Source: a virus
Virus record (IMG/VR): IMGVR_UViG_3300005288_000115
Location: 1 to 22,027 of that record
Direction: 5' to 3' (one strand)
DNA length: 22,027 nucleotides
Below the pieces are notes generated by a model, which was not told where the DNA came from, searched no databases, and saw only the letters and a program-made list of their open reading frames with translations. Positions 17,811-22,027 of the stretch are shown here, piece after piece. Positions within the stretch are counted from its first letter, which is position 1. The number at the start of each line of letters is the position of its first letter. Position numbers and translations under genes: made by a program.

Positions 17811-19778
17811 ATGGCGTTTGTCATTTCTGACGGGGCACTGCGGACCCTGAGCACCTCCGGGTTCGGCGGGATCCGCGGTTCGGTGTCGCTCGCTGACGAC
17901 TACGCGCCGGACTATGCGGAAATTTGGCGGGTCCATGGCTCGGTCCGGACGGTGGTGGACTTCCTGGGCCGGAACATTGCGAGCCTGGGGCTCCACCTGT
18001 TCCGGCGCAAGGCGGACAACGACAGGGAACGGCTGACGGACCATCCTCTCGCGCGGCTCCTGGATCGTCCCAATACCGGCACGACGCTTTACCGGCTCAT
18101 GGACCGGACGGTCCGGGACCTCGCTATCTACGATCGGGCGTACTGGCTCAAGCTCTCCGGCGTGGCCGGGAACATGATGCTTGTTAGCCTGCCGCCGTTG
18201 TCCGTCGTGCCGAAGGGCGGGACCTTCTTCGGGCCGGAGATTTTCGAGCTCCACGGTTCAACGGGGGTAAAGAAGATCCCGGCGGATCAAGTCGTGAACT
18301 TCCGCGGCTACGCGCCGGACGGCGACGTCGCCGGCACCTCCCCCCTGGAGTCGCTGCGGCGGGTTCTGGCTGAGGAGTACGAGGCCGGCCGGATGCGGGA
18401 GCAGACCCTCCGCAACGGGGCCCGCACGTCGGGCTACCTGGAGCGGCCGGCACCGGTGGCCGGGCAGCAGCCGTGGTCCAAAGAGGCGCGCGAGCGGTTC
18501 AAGGCCGGCTGGCGGGCTCAATACTCCGGCGGCGGTCCGGAGGCCGGCGGCACTCCGGTCCTGGAGGACGGGATGAAATTTGTCCCGGCTTCCCAGACGG
18601 CGAAAGATTTGCAGTACGTCGAGGTGCGGAAGCTGGCGCGCGAGGAGGTCGCGGCGGCGTACTTCATTCCGCCCACGATGGTGGGCGTGATGGACTCGGC
18701 GACGTTCTCGAATATCAAGGAACAACACAAGCACCTGTACCAGGACACTCTGGGGCCGTGGCTGTCCATGATTGCGCAGGAGCTTATGCTCCAGCTCCTG
18801 CCAGAGTTCGGCGATACTGCCGACCTCTATCTGGAGTTCAACCTGGAAGAGAAGATGCGCGGCAGCTTCGAGGAGCAAGCGGAGCAACTGCAAGCGGCGA
18901 CGGGCGGACCGTGGATGACGCGGAACGAGGCGCGAGCTATGCGGAACCTGCCGGCGATCGAGGGCGGGGACGAGCTGATCATTCCGCTCAACGTGATCGA
19001 GGGCGGGCAGGCTTCTCCGCAAGATTCGGCACCGCCGGCGGCTGGCGCTGCGGCGGGCCCTGGCCGGGCGCTCAAGTCGATCCATGGTGAGCGGGGAAAA
19101 GACGGGCGGCTCCTGATTAAGTCTCCGGAACTTTCGGAAACTCAAAAGGGGGCCGCTACCTCGCTGTTTGAAAACTTCTTCACGCGGCAGAAGTCGGCGG
19201 TGCTCTCGGCGATCGGGGCCGGCGGCGAGTGGTGGGACGCGGAGCGGTGGAACGGTGAGCTCTCCGCGGATCTGCTGGAGCTCGCGACGTCGCTCTCCTC
19301 GGACCTGGGCACTAAGCAAGCGGAGGCGCTCGGGTTCGCTTCGACGTCTTACGACGTCGACCGGACTCGGGAGTTCCTCAAGGCGGTGACGTCGAGCCGG
19401 GCGGAGTGGGTCAACGCGGCTACCCTCGCGCGGCTGGAAGAAGCGGTCGATGACGAGGAGGACGAGGAGGGCACCGGCCCCGCGTCCGTTTTCGACGAGG
19501 CCATTTCGGCGCGCTCCGGCTCCGCCGGCATGGCGCTCGCTACGACGGTCGGGTCGTTCGCTCTCACTGAGGCGGCGCGGCAGCTCGCGCCGGACCGGAC
19601 GGTCAAGACGTGGCGGGTAACGTCGGGCAACCCTCGGCCGGAACATGCGGCCATGGACGGCGAGACGGTGCCCATTGATTCGGAATTTTCCAACGGTCTG
19701 AACTGGCCGGGGGATCCGGTTATGGGTCCGGACGAGGTGGCCGGCTGCCAGTGCACTGTCGACGTCTCTATCGAGTGA
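17811..19778 (+). CDS. Portal protein fused to a MuF-like head morphogenesis domain
   Basis: A 655-aa protein. Residues about 30-400 are an HK97-type portal (WRVHGSVRTVVDFLGRNIASL, HPLARLLDRPNTG, GTSPLESLRRVLAEEYEAGR, AYFIPPTMVGVMDSATFSNIKEQ). A Pro/Ala-rich linker at about 400-425 follows, then a helical part. The end is a MuF-type domain with TSGNPRPEHAAMDGETVP, FSNGLNWPGDP and CQC close to the C-terminus. The portal forms the dodecameric DNA gate; MuF proteins help head assembly or are ejected with the DNA. The two are usually separate genes, so this is a fusion. No frameshift is needed to read across. ATG 17811 follows GAGAGGGGGCG. Confidence 0.9.
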   Translation: MAFVISDGALRTLSTSGFGGIRGSVSLADDYAPDYAEIWRVHGSVRTVVDFLGRNIASLGLHLFRRKADNDRERLTDHPLARLLDRPNTGTTLYRLMDRTVRDLAIYDRAYWLKLSGVAGNMMLVSLPPLSVVPKGGTFFGPEIFELHGSTGVKKIPADQVVNFRGYAPDGDVAGTSPLESLRRVLAEEYEAGRMREQTLRNGARTSGYLERPAPVAGQQPWSKEARERFKAGWRAQYSGGGPEAGGTPVLEDGMKFVPASQTAKDLQYVEVRKLAREEVAAAYFIPPTMVGVMDSATFSNIKEQHKHLYQDTLGPWLSMIAQELMLQLLPEFGDTADLYLEFNLEEKMRGSFEEQAEQLQAATGGPWMTRNEARAMRNLPAIEGGDELIIPLNVIEGGQASPQDSAPPAAGAAAGPGRALKSIHGERGKDGRLLIKSPELSETQKGAATSLFENFFTRQKSAVLSAIGAGGEWWDAERWNGELSADLLELATSLSSDLGTKQAEALGFASTSYDVDRTREFLKAVTSSRAEWVNAATLARLEEAVDDEEDEEGTGPASVFDEAISARSGSAGMALATTVGSFALTEAARQLAPDRTVKTWRVTSGNPRPEHAAMDGETVPIDSEFSNGLNWPGDPVMGPDEVAGCQCTVDVSIE

Positions 19779-19803
19779 CAAACCAACATGAAGGGGGGCC
19801 GTC

Positions 19804-20601
19804 GTGGCTCTGAAAACGCGGAAATTCAAGGCGGCGGCCGTGGGCATGAAAACGCGTAACGCTGCGGTGCAGCTCAAGGCGGGGCCCGCTGACGGGCTCC
19901 AAGAGGGGCAGTTCGAGGCTTACGCTTCGGTGTTCGGCAACATTGATAGCTACGGCGACGTGGTGCAGCCGGGCGCGTTCACTGAATCGCTGAAAGAGTG
20001 GGCGGACTCCGACAACTTCCTGCCGGTCCTGTTCGGTCACAACATGAGCGATCCGGAGTACAACATTGGTCACGTCGTCTCGGCGGTGGAGGACGAGAAG
20101 GGGCTGCGCGTTATCGCTCAGCTGGACCTCGACACTCCCAAGGGCCTAGCGACGTACCGGCTCCTCAAGGGCCGGCGTATCTCTCAAATGTCTTTCGCCT
20201 ACGACGTGCTCGACGCTTCGTGGGGCGAGCTCGACGGCGTGGAAGTCCTGGAGCTGAAACGGCTCAAGGTCTATGAAGTCTCGGTGGTGCCTATCGGTGC
20301 CAACCAGGAGACGGAAATTCTCGCCGTCAAGGCTGCCGCGGATATGCTCGCCGGCGGCGCGAAAGAGGGGCGCGTCCTCGCGTCCAAACATCTGGATTCT
20401 CTGCGCTCTGCGTATGAGGCTATCGGGGTCGTGCTCGACGCGGCCGCGGTGGCAACTGACGAGGAAAAGGCCAGCGGCTCTGTGCCGGTCAAGGACGAGG
20501 GCGGCGCTCCTGCCGTCAAGTCCGAGGAACCGGCCCCGAGTCCGTCCGCTCGGACCTTGGCATGGGAGGCGTTCGAGGCAGAAATTGCCGCGGCCGTCTA
20601 A
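19804..20601 (+). CDS. HK97-type prohead protease (U35)
   Basis: A 265-aa protein. The protease domain (about 30-175) includes EAYASVFGNIDSYGDVVQPG, VLFGHN with the catalytic H79, and GRRISQMSFAY with the catalytic S130, followed by VYEVSVVPIGANQE. The C-terminal 90 residues are helical, then a Glu/Pro/Ser-rich tail. It cleaves the scaffold part of the capsid protein and itself during head maturation. GTG 19804 has GAAGGGGGG upstream. The capsid gene follows after a terminator-like hairpin. Confidence 0.92.
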   Translation: MALKTRKFKAAAVGMKTRNAAVQLKAGPADGLQEGQFEAYASVFGNIDSYGDVVQPGAFTESLKEWADSDNFLPVLFGHNMSDPEYNIGHVVSAVEDEKGLRVIAQLDLDTPKGLATYRLLKGRRISQMSFAYDVLDASWGELDGVEVLELKRLKVYEVSVVPIGANQETEILAVKAAADMLAGGAKEGRVLASKHLDSLRSAYEAIGVVLDAAAVATDEEKASGSVPVKDEGGAPAVKSEEPAPSPSARTLAWEAFEAEIAAAV

Positions 20602-20623
20602 GCAAGTCAACAAATAAACCCTG

Positions 20624-20654
20624 AACCGTCCGGCGAGTGCCTGGCGGTTTTTTC
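20624..20654 (+). terminator. Intrinsic terminator between protease and capsid genes
   Basis: AACCGTC-C-GGC-GAGT-GCC-T-GGCGGTT followed by TTTTC has a 7-bp stem (one G-T pair), one mismatch, three more pairs and a four-base loop. It is the best terminator shape in the window. It lies directly between two genes that must both be expressed late, so it probably lets only part of the upstream transcript pass or trims mRNA ends. Confidence 0.75.
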
Positions 20655-20673
20655 ATGCCTAGGAGGGCACCTA

Positions 20674-21984
20674 ATGAGCACCAAACTTAAGAGCCTGCAG
20701 GAATCTGCGCACACCTTCGCGGCGCGCGCTCGCGCTATCGCCGAAAAGGCGGACGGCGAGGGCCGCGAGCTCACCGCCGACGAGCTGGCCGATTACAAGG
20801 CCGACATGCTCAAGGGCCGCGAGCTGCTGGAGCAGATCAAGACGGCGCGAGCGGACGAGGCCATTCTCGCGGACGCCAAGGCACTCGCGGACGAAATTGG
20901 CGGCACCGCTGCCGCGGACCTCGACGGGCAGAAGGGCGCGGCCGGCTCCCTGGCGCTGGTCAAGAACCTTGGCCTGGAGATCGTCAACTCCGCGGAGTTC
21001 AAGGCGGCCATGGCTCCCTACAAGGGCGGCCGGGTTCCGGAACGCTCCAGCTTCTCGACGGACCCTATCGCCGTTAAGTCGCTCTTTACGGGCAACAGCG
21101 ACACTTCCGCCGGCGTGTTCGTCACTCCGGAGCAGACCGGCATTCTCGAACTGCTGGGCCGCCGGCCGCTGACCATCCGGGATCTGATTAGCAAGCGCAC
21201 CACCGCTTCGGACACCGTGGAGTACGTCGTCCAGACGGCGCACACCAACAACGCGGCACCGGTCGCGGAGGCCACCAGCTCGGCAGCTCCCACCGCGCCG
21301 GGCACCGCCGGCGCGCTGGTCCTGCCGGCCGGCGGCGGCTACAAGCCGGAAGGTTCCTGGGCGTTCGATCGTAAGACGGCGACGGTCAAGACCATTGCCG
21401 AATGGGTGCCGGCCACTAAGCGGGCACTCGCCGACGCCGGGCAGCTCCAGGGCCTCATCAACGACGAGCTGCGCAAGGACATCGCGGAGACTGAGGAAGT
21501 CCAGATCCTGACGGGCGACGGCAACGGCGAGAACCTGCCGGGCATCCTCACCACCTCCGGGGTGCAGTCTCAGGCGTTCACGTCGGACCTGTTCACTACC
21601 GCGCGTAAGGCCATTACCAAGGCTCGCGTTGTGGGCCGCGTCATTCCCAACGCTTTCGCGTTCAACCCGGTTGACGTCGAAACGATCGACCTCGCGCGCG
21701 AAAACGGGGCCACCGGTGCCTTCCTGGGTGCCGGCCCGTTCTCCATGGGTCCGCGGACCCTCTGGGGCGTGCCGATTGTCGAGACTGAGGGCGTGGCAGC
21801 CGGCCAGGGCCTGCTCGGCGACTTCTCCAAGGCGGTCCTCTGGGACCGTCAGCAGACCACGGTCACGATGACGGATTCCCACGCGGACTTCTTCATCCGC
21901 AACATGGTTGCCGTTCTCGCTGAGGAGCGCGTGGCCTTCGGCGTCACGCGTCCCACCGCGTTCGTCAAGGTTGCCACGGCCTAG
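20674..21984 (+). CDS. Major capsid protein (HK97 fold)
   Basis: A 436-aa protein. The first 100 residues are a helical, charged scaffold (delta) region with coiled-coil character, likely removed by the prohead protease. The HK97 fold follows: GNSDTSAGVFVTPEQTGILE, EYVVQTAHTNNAAPVAEA, AEWVPATKRALADAG, LINDELRKDIAETEEVQIL, TGDGNGENLPGIL and the closing AEERVAFGVTRPTAFVKV. ATG 20674 has AGGAGGGCACCTA upstream. Codon choice shifts toward C-ending codons (GCC, GGC, ACC, AAC) compared with the G-ending habit of other genes, as expected of the most highly expressed product. A long hairpin follows the stop. Confidence 0.95.
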   Translation: MSTKLKSLQESAHTFAARARAIAEKADGEGRELTADELADYKADMLKGRELLEQIKTARADEAILADAKALADEIGGTAAADLDGQKGAAGSLALVKNLGLEIVNSAEFKAAMAPYKGGRVPERSSFSTDPIAVKSLFTGNSDTSAGVFVTPEQTGILELLGRRPLTIRDLISKRTTASDTVEYVVQTAHTNNAAPVAEATSSAAPTAPGTAGALVLPAGGGYKPEGSWAFDRKTATVKTIAEWVPATKRALADAGQLQGLINDELRKDIAETEEVQILTGDGNGENLPGILTTSGVQSQAFTSDLFTTARKAITKARVVGRVIPNAFAFNPVDVETIDLARENGATGAFLGAGPFSMGPRTLWGVPIVETEGVAAGQGLLGDFSKAVLWDRQQTTVTMTDSHADFFIRNMVAVLAEERVAFGVTRPTAFVKVATA

Positions 21985-21999
21985 TCCTGGCAACCCTGC

Positions 22000-22027
22000 G
22001 GGGCCCCGGCCGGCTGGCCGGGGCCCC
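22000..22027 (+). terminator. Perfect 12-bp hairpin after the capsid gene
   Basis: GGGGCCCCGGCC / GGCCGGGGCCCC around a GGCT loop begins 15 bases after the capsid stop. It is a very strong stem and probably ends or protects the capsid mRNA. The bases that would show a T tract are outside the window. Confidence 0.6.

Noticed and set aside
1-22027. CRISPR array, insertion sequence, integrase or toxin-antitoxin pair
   Set aside because: I looked for spaced repeats, transposase or recombinase motifs and paired small genes of known toxin type and found none; the only tandem repeat is the short one at 9528.

Overview
The window is a stretch of a tailed-phage (or prophage) genome from a high-GC, probably actinobacterial, host. 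The grounds are the very high GC content, the CTG/CGG/GCG-rich codons, the long chains of genes joined by ATGA or GTGA overlaps, and an HK97-type head module (HNH, TerL, portal, U35 protease, major capsid protein). The host genus cannot be fixed from the sequence; a Micrococcaceae-like (Arthrobacter-type) host is only a guess. No integrase, tail or lysis gene lies in the window.

Layout. (1) 1-1115: a lambda-like switch. An XRE repressor and a small gene read leftward, and a Cro-like XRE protein reads rightward. Between the two regulators lie 17-bp palindromes of the form GTCTA-N7-TAGAC. (2) 1123-7059: an early recombination and replication operon with YqaJ-type exonuclease, RecT annealase, a winged-helix protein, RusA resolvase, a replication-initiator-like protein, an N6/N4 DNA methyltransferase and two accessory proteins. 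(3) 7060-9789: a second early unit, again preceded by a GTCTA-N7-TAGAC operator. It holds small proteins, a DUF4406 protein, a cytosine-methyltransferase-like protein and SSB. (4) 9790-14311: a third unit with its own terminator, operator and TATAAT promoter. It starts with a phospholipase-D-like protein and a P27-type small terminase, followed by 14 very small coupled genes, many with paired cysteines. (5) 14312-14646: a gene-poor, strongly structured stretch with several long hairpins and an orphan tRNA T-arm; it is a candidate packaging (cos) or regulatory RNA region. (6) 14647-22027: the packaging and head module, with HNH, a TerL-like fragment protein, a TerS-like protein, TerL, a small membrane protein, a portal-MuF fusion, the prohead protease and the major capsid protein.

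How it fits together. The repressor probably silences the phage by binding the repeated palindromes at the switch and at 7.1 and 9.8 kb, with possible variants at 0.27 and 14.3 kb. Release would turn on recombination and replication first, then the accessory units, then the HNH/terminase/head genes. The order repressor - early genes - packaging - head matches lambda prophage order, with the packaging site expected inside the window near 14.3-15.2 kb.

The most interesting signals are the dispersed operator family, the structured region at 14.3-14.65 kb, the shared promoter leader of the 62-aa gene and the PLD-like gene, two candidate small terminases 4.5 kb apart, and the run of tiny cysteine-pair proteins.
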